A stretch of DNA of 64,000 bases from Chromatiaceae bacterium. Its GTDB lineage: Bacteria; Pseudomonadota; Gammaproteobacteria; Chromatiales; Chromatiaceae. A program made the translations under genes and the position numbers. The notes under the pieces were generated by a model. That model had not been told where the DNA came from. It did not search any database and saw only the letters and a list, made by a program, of their open reading frames with translations. The DNA lies in NCBI GenBank assembly GCA_013426805.1, contig JACDZG010000020.1, positions 1-64,000 on the forward strand. The letters are read 5' to 3'. This document shows, in pieces, positions 1-8,879 of the stretch (positions are counted from its first letter, which is position 1; every line of letters begins with the position of its first letter).

Positions 1-1
1 A

Positions 2-1030
2 ACGCTGACCTACCAGGGCGGCGTCTTCGCCGATCAGCCCTTGACCGTGACGGGGTTTAGCATCGAAGCCAACGATCGACTTGACTTCAGTACCAACCCC
101 AATCGAATCGACTACTCGCTGGCGGTCTCGGGAACCGGGCAAGACGGTTTCGACTTCGTCCACCCGGTCGGCGATGCCTTGTGTTTCGATTTGAAGACCC
201 GCCCCGGCATACCGGTGTATCTGGGACACCTGCGTTCACCGGTCTATCCGCCCTTCAACTTACGCACCATGGACGCGTGCACCAACCTGCCGCCAACGAT
301 CACGGTGGCTGATGTCACGGTCGCGGAGAACACCTCTACGGGAACGGTAACTTTCGCAATCACACTGTCACATCCAAGCGAATCGGTGATCACACTCGAC
401 GCGATGACTGCTAACGGAACAGCGACGGCACCAACCGACTACCGGGCAAAAACCTTGACGACCATCAGATTTTCGCCTGGTTCGCTCCGCCGTAGCGTGG
501 CGGTCCCCATCCAGGACGATACACTCGCAGAAGGCACCGAGGATTTCACCTTGGCGCTGAGCCACCCGGTCGGTGCTATTCTGGCCAACGCGACCGCCAA
601 GGCGACGATCGTCGACAGTGAGCCCTCGCCCTGCGGCAAACCGGTGTACAATAGGAAAACCGACGTTGGCATCTTCCTATGGAGGGATTGCGGCACCGGT
701 GACTGGCACGCCCGAACGTCTGCCGGGGCCAACACCCTGAACTACCATGGCCGGGTGATCGCCGAACAGAACTTCATCAGCGTGGCCGGTTTCAGCATCG
801 AAACCGGCGATGTAATAAGCACCGCAGTTAATCCGCGGCGGATAGATTACTTATTGTCCACACCCGCATCGAGCCATGACGGATTTGATTTTAGCTTGCC
901 GGCCAACACCGATGCGTGCTTTGGGGTTGAGAAACCTGCATCGGTAGCGGTGTATGTGGGCGAGGCCCGGACCCGGATCGATGCGCCCTTCAATCTGCAG
1001 GAACTTGGCTTGTGCACACTCCCGCCATAG
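2..1030 (+). CDS. Calx-beta / four-cysteine-module surface protein, 3' part
   Basis: The reading frame is open to the left edge, so only the C-terminal part is visible. In order it shows the end of one copy of the four-Cys module, a Calx-beta domain (about residues 95-195, with VTVAENTSTGTVTF and DDTLAEGTEDFTLALS), then a complete second module (SPCGKPVY to GLC). Calx-beta domains bind calcium and are common in secreted adhesins. The module recurs in most large exported proteins of this window, and the layout (module, Calx-beta, module) matches the C-terminal third of the gene at 34764-38639. That makes an FG-GAP/ASPIC N-terminus upstream of the window likely. Function is not known; a surface or exopolysaccharide-associated role is inferred from context. 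Confidence 0.85.
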   Translation, partial: TLTYQGGVFADQPLTVTGFSIEANDRLDFSTNPNRIDYSLAVSGTGQDGFDFVHPVGDALCFDLKTRPGIPVYLGHLRSPVYPPFNLRTMDACTNLPPTITVADVTVAENTSTGTVTFAITLSHPSESVITLDAMTANGTATAPTDYRAKTLTTIRFSPGSLRRSVAVPIQDDTLAEGTEDFTLALSHPVGAILANATAKATIVDSEPSPCGKPVYNRKTDVGIFLWRDCGTGDWHARTSAGANTLNYHGRVIAEQNFISVAGFSIETGDVISTAVNPRRIDYLLSTPASSHDGFDFSLPANTDACFGVEKPASVAVYVGEARTRIDAPFNLQELGLCTLPP

Positions 1031-1080
1031 ATGACTAGACGCACCATGCTGATAAAGCCCGTCGCGAATCGACCGGACCC

Positions 1081-2628
1081 ATGATGCGTTTCACCGGACC
1101 GGCTGGACGCTCCATTCTGGAAGGCTTCGGCTTCAGTGCCGCTGCTCTCCTGGCAGCCGTCACCATCGGCTGGCTCGCAAGCTCGGGCAGTCCTTTCGTC
1201 TTCGTCGTTGCAGCTTTGCCAATGGCTGCACTCATCGCTGGTTTTATCGCGGCTCATCCCATCTGGCTGCTATGGAGTTCGTTATTCGGCGGTCTGGTGG
1301 TTACCGGCCTGACCAAACTCTATGTACCGCAGGTGCAACAGATCCGATGGGTGCTCACACCGATCGCCATCGTACTTGCCTTTTACGCACTCTGGGAACT
1401 CACTCGATCACGCTTCGCTCGTAGTTCACAACCCGTTCCGGTTGTCATCTGGTGGGCCTTGGCCTTTCTGGCCGCCACCGTCGTAGCGAGCATTACCTCG
1501 CATTTTATGCCGGAACGCTTCTTTGTTGGGTTCAAAGGGTATTTCCAAGTATGGGGGTTGCTCATCGCGCTTGCTTTCTTTCCCTGGCCGGTCGGCGTCA
1601 TTGACCGGTTACCAAGGCTGGCTCTTGCAATCGCCTTTCTGCAACTCCCGTTTGTCCTGCATCAACTCCTTGTGCTCGTTCCGCGTCGGGTTGGCTTGGG
1701 AGATGGCGTCGTTGCGATCGACATCGTTGCCGGGACCTTCGGTGCAAGTTTGGAGGGCGGTGGGGCTAACGCGGTCCTCAATGCCTTTCTCACCGTCGTC
1801 ATTGCGGGTCTGATCGCCGCCCGCCAACTCGGCGTCATTTCGTCGCTGCGACTCTTCGCTCTTGCCGCACCGCTGACCTTCCCGATTTTAGTCAACGAGG
1901 CGAAAGTGTCCGTTTTTTACTTGATGGCAGTCTTCGCGGTACTCTACGGCAGAGACCTGATTGAGCGGCCCATGCGATTTGTCGCGGCATCTTTGTCGAT
2001 GGCGCTGCTGTTGGCTGTGGTGGTCATTGCCCTGGTACTCGGTGCCCCCAGCGGGTCGCGCGTGGAAACGGTTGACGATCTCATTCGATTCACCTATGAG
2101 TCCAACATTGAAAGCGACGAAGTTGGAAATGAACTCTCACGATTCGGGGGACTGCGATTCTGGCTGGAACGAAACGGATCATCCGACATCAAGTCGACGC
2201 TGCTTGGTCACGGCTTGGGCTACACGCGTGTTGCCGATGTAGAGACTCCCTATCGTGAAACGGTGAACTCGACGATCAGCGGCATCCCCGTCAGCATCGA
2301 TCTCAAACAGGATATCGGCAACACCGCAGTTGCCGCACTGTTGTGGGAAACGGGTATTCTCGGCTTGTTTTGTGTATTCGGCCTGCTGGCAGCAACCTTC
2401 CGCTCGGCCGGCCGCCTCGAGCAAATGCGGCACCATCCTCCAGAGCGGGTTGCCGCGTTTCGGGCGGCCCGTGCCGCGAGCCTGATTTTATTCATCACGC
2501 TTTGGCACAAGAACGTTTTTGTATTCGATGTTGCGTATCAAACATTAGTGATGTTCGTGGTCGGCTTCGTGGCCTATTGGGAGCGTAAACATATTCCCAA
2601 TCAAGCACCACATGTCGGCCAGACATAA
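1081..2628 (+). CDS. Wzy-like polysaccharide polymerase / O-antigen ligase-type membrane protein
   Basis: A 515-residue very hydrophobic protein with about ten or more membrane segments from residue ~15 to ~500. It has a large periplasmic loop around residues 330-415 (TYESNIESDEVGNELSRFGG to GIPVSIDLKQDIG), with the conserved-looking LGHGLGYTR motif before the last helices. That layout is typical of Wzy polymerases and WaaL-type ligases, which join undecaprenyl-linked repeat units in the periplasm. Two ATGs are adjacent (1081 and 1084); either could be used. A flippase gene follows at 2782. The sequence alone does not separate polymerase from ligase. Confidence 0.75.
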   Translation: MMRFTGPAGRSILEGFGFSAAALLAAVTIGWLASSGSPFVFVVAALPMAALIAGFIAAHPIWLLWSSLFGGLVVTGLTKLYVPQVQQIRWVLTPIAIVLAFYALWELTRSRFARSSQPVPVVIWWALAFLAATVVASITSHFMPERFFVGFKGYFQVWGLLIALAFFPWPVGVIDRLPRLALAIAFLQLPFVLHQLLVLVPRRVGLGDGVVAIDIVAGTFGASLEGGGANAVLNAFLTVVIAGLIAARQLGVISSLRLFALAAPLTFPILVNEAKVSVFYLMAVFAVLYGRDLIERPMRFVAASLSMALLLAVVVIALVLGAPSGSRVETVDDLIRFTYESNIESDEVGNELSRFGGLRFWLERNGSSDIKSTLLGHGLGYTRVADVETPYRETVNSTISGIPVSIDLKQDIGNTAVAALLWETGILGLFCVFGLLAATFRSAGRLEQMRHHPPERVAAFRAARAASLILFITLWHKNVFVFDVAYQTLVMFVVGFVAYWERKHIPNQAPHVGQT

Positions 2629-2688
2629 GCACATCAATATAATCGCGATAAGCCGCTAATTATTGTGACTCCTATATAGCTCAAGTGC

Positions 2689-2717
2689 TTGCAATTATTA
2701 GAGCCTACAACTATTTT
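2689..2717 (+). promoter_or_regulatory. possible sigma-70 promoter before the flippase gene
   Basis: The AT-rich spacer between 2628 and 2782 contains TTGCAA (2689-2694) and TATTTT (2712-2717) separated by 17 bases, about 65 bases before the GTG start. The -10 match is only partial, so this is a suggestion. Confidence 0.3.
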
Positions 2718-2781
2718 ACTTGAATCACTTAGCCTGCCGCTATCCCCGCATTCGACCATCAACCAGCAGGGCAACTAATCC

Positions 2782-4332
2782 GTGGAAAGCAATTACCGCA
2801 AGCATTACGGCTGGAACGCAGTTCGCCGCAGCCTCATGCATTTTGCCCTTGGCAAGACATTTCGAATTCTCTCATCCCTAACCATCTTCCTCGTCCTGGC
2901 GCGCGTTCTGCCTCTCGATGAGTATGCCATCTATGTATCATTCCAAGCAGTGATTGTTGCTGTTGGCATCATCACCGCGATCGGCATTCAGAAAGTTCTT
3001 TTTCGCTATTTGCCGGAATTGCGCTCGAACGGTAACAATATCGCCGCCTATCGCTTATTGCTTGGCGGTATGCTGGCGCGCACTCTGATCGTCTCGTTGT
3101 TGGTCATCGCCATTCTGCCTTTGGTTCCAACCATTGGCCGGGTGTTTAACTTCGAAGATTGGATTTGGCTTTTTCCATGGTATCTGTTGGTCGGGTACTT
3201 ACGTCTCACCGCATTATGGCTATCGCAATGCCTTGAGTCGTTCATGTGGCAGAAGGAAAGTCAGTACAGTCTTGCTCTCGGCAGCGCCGTTACGGCGGTA
3301 ACGCTGGTGAGCATCGCTGTTTTCGGAAATCTGCATTTGCCTCTCGTCGTGCTGGCAGAGACGGCCGGTGAGGCGACGTCGTTAACCGTCCTGCTGATCG
3401 GTTGGCTTCGCCGTTGGCGTGCCGACAACCAACGTGACGCTGGGGATCTCAGTTGGTGGCGCAACAATCGATCACGAGCCGTCCGTTACGGTGCATGGAG
3501 CTTTCTGTTGAACCAAAGCTCGCTCTTGTACGGAAGCGCCCCGAATCGCTTGGTTGCCGCATACTTTCTGCCGGTCGCTGATGTCGCCGTTCTTGGCGTG
3601 ACAGACAACCTGTTGAACCTGGTACGCCGATTCCTCCCAACCCGCATGCTCATGAGCATGGTTCGGCCGCTAGCAATGGCGAAGTTTGCCGACGGCGGGG
3701 ATTTCCGGGCAGTTGCGGAAATTTCAGAATTCGTTTATCGGATCAATCTCATACTGCTGACACTGCCGATTGCGATTTTGGCAGTCGTCGGTCCGCCCTT
3801 GATGGATTGGCTGACTGGTGGAAAATATGGCGCTGCCGCTTATCTGATGATGGGGTTCCTTGTTGTGCTGATCGCCGAAGGATCGCGCGTTCTTGTCGAA
3901 CTCATGGTTCAAGCACTCGAGAAAAACCCGATCTTTTTTTGGACTAACCTGCTGCAGTCTGCCTCGCTCTTACTCGCCATTCCCCTACTGCCTATCCTGG
4001 GGATCTGGAGCTTGGTTATCGCCAATTTCACGGGTACTGTCTTTGCGAACTCGATCGTCATCGTTCGCCTGCGCAGACAAGGCTACTCATACAACATCAA
4101 AATTGGCCTTATGATTTTGATTCTTGTCCACGGCGCTTTAGCCGGTGCGACAGGGTGGCTGATACGCGAATATTCGCATTCCTTCATTGCCGCAACCGCA
4201 GCGATCATTGTTGTTTACTCCCTTGCAATGTTAATCAAGCCGCCTCTGCTTGACAGGGAGAAGGACCTCATCATGACGTTGCTACAGCGACGGTCCAAAG
4301 GCAAGACTAAGGCGCCGACCACTTCCGACTGA
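2782..4332 (+). CDS. Wzx-like polysaccharide flippase (MATE/MOP exporter superfamily)
   Basis: A 516-residue protein with some twelve to fourteen hydrophobic segments and short basic loops. The N-terminus shows the pattern of polysaccharide-transporter (PST/MVF-like) proteins: LARVLPLDEYAIYVSFQAV, followed by RYLPEL. It probably moves undecaprenyl-linked sugar repeats across the inner membrane and would pair with the polymerase-like protein just upstream. The start is GTG at 2782. The C-terminus is basic (RRSKGKTKAP). No truncation is visible. Confidence 0.8.
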   Translation: MESNYRKHYGWNAVRRSLMHFALGKTFRILSSLTIFLVLARVLPLDEYAIYVSFQAVIVAVGIITAIGIQKVLFRYLPELRSNGNNIAAYRLLLGGMLARTLIVSLLVIAILPLVPTIGRVFNFEDWIWLFPWYLLVGYLRLTALWLSQCLESFMWQKESQYSLALGSAVTAVTLVSIAVFGNLHLPLVVLAETAGEATSLTVLLIGWLRRWRADNQRDAGDLSWWRNNRSRAVRYGAWSFLLNQSSLLYGSAPNRLVAAYFLPVADVAVLGVTDNLLNLVRRFLPTRMLMSMVRPLAMAKFADGGDFRAVAEISEFVYRINLILLTLPIAILAVVGPPLMDWLTGGKYGAAAYLMMGFLVVLIAEGSRVLVELMVQALEKNPIFFWTNLLQSASLLLAIPLLPILGIWSLVIANFTGTVFANSIVIVRLRRQGYSYNIKIGLMILILVHGALAGATGWLIREYSHSFIAATAAIIVVYSLAMLIKPPLLDREKDLIMTLLQRRSKGKTKAPTTSD

Positions 4333-4514
4333 CCAAGCGGCATATAATAATTTTCGCTTGAACAGCGGCTGACCCGCAGACTTGATGATCATTCCGGCAG
4401 GCGTGATCCCCTCAGCGGCAGCCGCTTCGCTGTCACTGCCTCGCCGCTGGATTGTACTTGCGGGCTTTGATCAGCATCAGTTTCTCACGCTCACCGCTCT
4501 CGCCTCAGGGCCTT

Positions 4515-4624
4515 GATCACACTACCATGTGATCGAGCCATGACCGCAAAGATCCGCCGTAGAACCATCATTTACCGCTAATCAAACGCGGACGCCATAG
4601 TTGCACCGATGTAGTGGCGTCCGC
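4515..4624. terminator. hairpins after the flippase gene
   Basis: The 4333-5130 spacer has no convincing gene. It holds a perfect 10-base inverted repeat (GCGGACGCCA at 4588-4597, TGGCGTCCGC at 4615-4624, followed by TTTCC), which could end transcription. A smaller palindrome (GATCACA / TGTGATC, 4515-4534) lies just before it and could be part of a binding site. The AT-rich stretch around 4758-4800 is a possible promoter zone for 5131. Confidence 0.4.
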
Positions 4625-5071
4625 TTTCCAAAGAGCGACTTTCCCCCCTCCCAGCGCCTCGCGCTTCGATCTTACAGGCTGGGTATACGCACGGTTTAGC
4701 TAAACCCGTCGATCGGCGTAAGAATCGTTCCGAGCGATCCATCTGCTTGGCCTAACCCCTTATTATATTTTTGGAACATTCCCAACGCGATACGTAAATA
4801 TGTGTAAAGCTGCCGAAATCAGCGTGCTGAACAACCCCGGTTTCGCCATCTGTATCGCCCTTTACCCTAGACATCGAGCCTCAGTGTGCTTATCATCGCA
4901 AATGGAATTACCGTTCGTCGCGATTTTGATACCGTTTGTCGCCTCGCTTGAGACTGAACAAAGACTGCAGCGGCGTTCTGGAGTGACACAACGGACTGTG
5001 TCTTCGGTAGTTCGTTTTTCTTGCGAGGCGTTACGTGCCCATACCTGTTTGAAGTGGGCCGTACTCATGGA

Positions 5072-5119
5072 GATGTGAAATCTCAGCCACTCGTAGTTCT
5101 TCTTTCCTGATTTCACATC
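5072..5119. repeat. 11-base inverted repeat directly upstream of the 5131 gene
   Basis: GATGTGAAATC (5072-5082) and GATTTCACATC (5109-5119) are perfect inverted copies separated by 26 bases. The second arm ends about 11 bases before the ATG at 5131. The position suits an operator or a 5'-UTR hairpin covering the translation start; neither can be told from sequence. Confidence 0.45.
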
Positions 5120-5130
5120 CCGGTGAAACC

Positions 5131-7701
5131 ATGCCCAATATCAAGTCCCTTCATACCAAGAAGCGCGGGCTCGGTACAACGCTCAGCTTCGGCGCGCTAT
5201 TGTTTGGACCAGGATTACCCCTCCCCCACGTACACGCAGACGCAATCCCCTGCGGCAATATCTCTTACGATCCCGACACCGAGTGGCAGACCTTGGTGTG
5301 GCGGGACTGTGACACCGGCGAATGGCATTTAAGGGCTCCCGGTGGCGGTCGTTCTAGTGCCACCTATACCGGCAATATCGCTGTGAGCACGTCCTTCACA
5401 CACATCGCTCCCTATTCTTTCGAGTCAAATGACATACTCGACACCTCAAAGGCAAGCACTGCCGCATACCTGCTAAACGTGAGTGCAGCAGGACAGGACG
5501 GCCTGGATTTCTCTTTGGCCTCAGGCTCGCACGCATGTCTCGACGCAAGTGGATCGGTACTCGTTGGGCCGCTTCGCACGGCAATGACCGGCCCGTTCGA
5601 TCTGACGACTCTTGGCGCCTGTCCGAGCGCTTCCGCAGTCGCCAGCGCGGGCTATGCCTATCTGAATGATGCCGACACGACGAACGCTGCGGACTTCGAC
5701 TATAAGCATGATCCCGATACGAGGCCATTCCCACGGATCACGACCGGTCCCCTCAAGAAGGTAGGTACCGCTGAGCAGTTCTCAAAGTACCACACGATTG
5801 CGGTCAAGCCAGGCTTGTTCCGCTGGCTAGCCAGTGTTCAGCAGATCAATCCTGATACCAAGGCCCTGCGCATTTTCTCACCGTTTGCGTATCAGGGATT
5901 CAATGATAAGAACCCCTGCGGTTTCGGCAGCGGCATGCCATTCGGCTATACCGGATCTGCGACCACCGGTTGTGCCGTCTATGCCGGACACTGGCTCTAT
6001 GGTCCCGGCACCCGTCTGCGCACCGCGATCACCGCGACCACGACGACGCTGCACGTAGAAGAGGCCAGTAACTTCGTTTCCGGTCGGTACGTTGTCATCT
6101 ATGACGGGGAACTCGGAACATTTCACAATGCCGAGCACGCCCGCGTGACAGCCGTAGACGAATCGTCAAAAACCCTGACGCTGGCAAGCCGCGGCTTACG
6201 GTCAACCGCCCGGTACCATCCGGTCAACGCGATCGTTGCGGAGCATGTAATCGGCAACGGCGCCCCCCATGAGACACATATCTGGACCTACAATCTGAGC
6301 AGTGAGTGTCCGCAAGACTCTGAGGGCCACCGGATGAATGAAGCCATGGCTGCCTGGCTTGCTGAAAATTATCAGAAAGACGGCCAGGGCAGCCCATCGA
6401 ACGTCAAACTGGAAGGCATCCTGTTCGACTCCGACTTCCACTTCATCGGGGATTCGGGTACCAACAGGCGTCCGGATGTCGATAACGACTCAAGGCAGGA
6501 TGATGGTATCTCACCAACCGGAGAGAACCTCTGGGGGGATGGCGTCAACGCCCTCTATGACATGCTCCGGGACCGGTTGCCTGACGCACTGTTGGTTGGC
6601 GGGGTCATCGAATCACGGGGCTACACGACACTGAACGGTACGCAACTGGAAGGATGGCCCCAACGCAACATCAGTTCACACATCCCGGATTATCGTGAAC
6701 TCAGCCACCGACTTTCGACCTACAGTGTCCAAATGCACCGGGGGACACAAGGGCCGCGTTACTCCGAGGGCATCAATCGCGTATCGACCCTGCTCTATCC
6801 TTATCCTGATGGTGCCGCAACCAGCAACGCCGGGTTCCGTTTCAGCTTTGGCCTCATGCTGCTCGAAGATGGATACTACGGTCAACAGAACTCGAACGTG
6901 ACTGATCCATGGTGGGACGAGTATGCCGTGGACACCGTGAGCAACTCGCCAACCTATGGTCAGGCCATTGAATCAAACCCGCGCGATGAATCACGTATTC
7001 GTGAGCATGCTGGATGGATGGGCGAGCCGAAGGGCGCGCGTTACCGCGTTTATGATAACAACACGTTCGCTCCCGAACGTAACCTTCTGTCGAACGGAGA
7101 TTTTGACACAGCCCTGACAAATTGGACCGGAGACAATGTCACACTCGATTCGGTGACGTCCCCGAAGAATCGGATCGAGGGTCGTGGTGCCATGCGTATC
7201 AGCGAGCACTTGCGCTATTCAAGTGACTACAGCGGCGCAGTTGCGAGAGGCCCCAGAGTCAATCTCCAAAGCGGGCGAGAATACACCTTCGCTTTTGCCG
7301 TCAAGGTGAATTCCCCTCGCACAATTCAAGTTGCGGTCGGTGATCAGACGGAGCACTTCACTATCCCAGCAGGATGGAGTCGACAGGTCTTCACCTTCGC
7401 CGCTGAGCGTAGCGACGACCACCAGATAAGATTCAATGTGGGCCGTGAAAACACGAACGTCTGGGTCGACGCCATATATCTCTTCGAGGGTAATGCCAAC
7501 GTATTTCGGCGCGATTTCGGCAACGCAATAGTTGTCGTCAACGCGACTCCATCAAACCGGACAGTAGACCTCGGCGGTACCTTCAAGCGTATCCGCGGTA
7601 CCGGCCAAGACCGAATCAACGACGGATCCAGCATCAGCCGAGTAACTTTGCCACCCTATGACGCAGCGATACTGATTCGACCGGAGGACCGGTCCGAGTG
7701 A
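5131..7701 (+). CDS. exported four-Cys-module + glycosidase-like + CBM-like protein (paralogue 1)
   Basis: An 856-residue protein with an N-terminal signal sequence (to about residue 38, PHVHADA) and the four-Cys module (about 41-170, CGNISY to LGAC). A long central region resembles TIM-barrel glycosidases of the GHL15/hypothetical glycoside hydrolase type. Its marks are FDSDFHFI near residue 432, a D-rich DVDNDSRQDDG stretch, and NGTQLEGWPQ with E507. D433/D435 and E494 or E507 are candidate acid residues, but no catalytic assignment is safe. A jelly-roll CBM4/9-like region follows (about 645-785, NLLSNGDFD to VWVDAIYLFE), then a C-terminal beta domain. Paralogues are at 20235-22820 and 31191-33773. 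It probably acts on or binds an extracellular polysaccharide (inference). Confidence 0.75.
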   Translation: MPNIKSLHTKKRGLGTTLSFGALLFGPGLPLPHVHADAIPCGNISYDPDTEWQTLVWRDCDTGEWHLRAPGGGRSSATYTGNIAVSTSFTHIAPYSFESNDILDTSKASTAAYLLNVSAAGQDGLDFSLASGSHACLDASGSVLVGPLRTAMTGPFDLTTLGACPSASAVASAGYAYLNDADTTNAADFDYKHDPDTRPFPRITTGPLKKVGTAEQFSKYHTIAVKPGLFRWLASVQQINPDTKALRIFSPFAYQGFNDKNPCGFGSGMPFGYTGSATTGCAVYAGHWLYGPGTRLRTAITATTTTLHVEEASNFVSGRYVVIYDGELGTFHNAEHARVTAVDESSKTLTLASRGLRSTARYHPVNAIVAEHVIGNGAPHETHIWTYNLSSECPQDSEGHRMNEAMAAWLAENYQKDGQGSPSNVKLEGILFDSDFHFIGDSGTNRRPDVDNDSRQDDGISPTGENLWGDGVNALYDMLRDRLPDALLVGGVIESRGYTTLNGTQLEGWPQRNISSHIPDYRELSHRLSTYSVQMHRGTQGPRYSEGINRVSTLLYPYPDGAATSNAGFRFSFGLMLLEDGYYGQQNSNVTDPWWDEYAVDTVSNSPTYGQAIESNPRDESRIREHAGWMGEPKGARYRVYDNNTFAPERNLLSNGDFDTALTNWTGDNVTLDSVTSPKNRIEGRGAMRISEHLRYSSDYSGAVARGPRVNLQSGREYTFAFAVKVNSPRTIQVAVGDQTEHFTIPAGWSRQVFTFAAERSDDHQIRFNVGRENTNVWVDAIYLFEGNANVFRRDFGNAIVVVNATPSNRTVDLGGTFKRIRGTGQDRINDGSSISRVTLPPYDAAILIRPEDRSE

Positions 7702-7705
7702 CACC

Positions 7706-7741
7706 GGACGCACCAAAAGCGCAGTTCAACTTGGTGCGTCC
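7706..7741 (+). terminator. hairpin terminator
   Basis: GGACGCACCAA (7706-7716) and TTGGTGCGTCC (7731-7741) form a perfect 11-base stem with a 14-base loop, starting four bases after the stop codon of the gene ending at 7701. No strong T-run follows. It lies between convergent genes and may serve both. Confidence 0.6.
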
Positions 7742-7882
7742 CTATCAGTTCGATGCCATCATTTGGCGCCTAGTCTGCCTAACAACAGTATCGACCAAAT
7801 TCGATTCGATCGGTAAACCATTCGCTTTACACGTTTCGCCACACCTACCCTTCAGTGGCGAACGATCAGTGCTCGCCGCAAC

Positions 7883-8767
7883 TCAATACCCATAGCGACG
7901 ACGAAACCAGCGGGTCAATCGTTCGACGACAGCCCGATTCTCCTCCGGAAGACTTTCCTTCCAACGTTCATCCAACACCAATGCCATCGACCCTTGCTTG
8001 AACCGCACAGCGCTGCCTGCGATCGTATGTGTCTTTCCAAGCTGTGCTGTGTTTCCGGACATAAAATTGAGTTGCTCTTGAGGCTCGCCAAGCGCCTTCG
8101 CGATTTCAGCCAGTGTTTTCGTCGGATCTGTCACGAGATCCTCATAGCGTACACGAATATAATGTGTATGCGACAAGATTGCCGCAAACTCTGTCAGGAG
8201 ATTCACAATCATCCAGCGAACGCTGTTCCACCAGGTGTTGCGGTTGACCCACTTTCCTGACCCTTCGGATTTAAGGCGGTGCATAGATCCTTCTGAGCCC
8301 CGCACATCCCGTAACAGGTGAACAGTGTAGACCTTGATATCCGGAAATTGCGCCAGCACCGCGCCATAAAACGCCGATTTGGAACTATCGACAATCACTC
8401 TGGCCCCCGCCTCCTGCGCCGACGCCACAATGAGGTCATGCAGTTGTTCAAAGTACTGCCGCAAGAACCGCCCCGCGCCAGGGACAAGCAATACCGGAAG
8501 ATAGCGTGTCTTCAACCGATGCCAGCGCGTTCTGTCGAGGCGGTCGATCGTTCCGATCGAGTTTGCCACAGCCTTGGTCCAGTAATCGCAGGTCCGGACC
8601 CTGTCGCCGCAGCCGCACTTATCATCGCGCTCGAACTGCCAGTCGATATTAATCAACTCGCCGACATCAGCAAATCCGTCGATCTGCCCCAAGAGCTTGC
8701 CAAGCAGCGTGCTTCCGCTCTTGCCTGTACCTGCGATAAAGGCAACCTTAATTCTTGCTGTACCCAT
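7883..8767 (-). CDS. PAPS-dependent sulfotransferase family protein
   Basis: A 294-residue protein with the 5'-phosphosulfate-binding loop GTGKSGSTLLGKLL near residue 13 and the 3'-phosphate-binding segment LLRDVRGSEGSMHRL near residue 150. VRYEDLVTDP around residue 205 is typical of cytosolic-fold sulfotransferases. These enzymes move sulfate from PAPS to a hydroxyl or amine, here most likely on a sugar or lipid-linked glycan (inferred from neighbours). A CGCGDRVRTCDYW cysteine cluster at about residues 51-63 is seen in some bacterial members. It lies 112 bases after the beta-helix gene on the same strand and may share its transcript. Confidence 0.85.
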   Translation of the reverse strand: MGTARIKVAFIAGTGKSGSTLLGKLLGQIDGFADVGELINIDWQFERDDKCGCGDRVRTCDYWTKAVANSIGTIDRLDRTRWHRLKTRYLPVLLVPGAGRFLRQYFEQLHDLIVASAQEAGARVIVDSSKSAFYGAVLAQFPDIKVYTVHLLRDVRGSEGSMHRLKSEGSGKWVNRNTWWNSVRWMIVNLLTEFAAILSHTHYIRVRYEDLVTDPTKTLAEIAKALGEPQEQLNFMSGNTAQLGKTHTIAGSAVRFKQGSMALVLDERWKESLPEENRAVVERLTRWFRRRYGY

Positions 8768-8879
8768 CGTTATACAACCTCTTTATGATCATTGAAATGC
8801 GTCATCCCCCGGGGCTCCGAAAACAACGTGATCCGGCCCGTTTCAAAACCGTGATCGCGTGGTCTGTACGGACTGCGGC

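Noticed and set aside
4515-4534. GATCACA-N6-TGTGATC as a CRP site
   Set aside because: The half-sites are in the opposite order to the CRP consensus (TGTGA-N6-TCACA), and it lies far from the next start codon.
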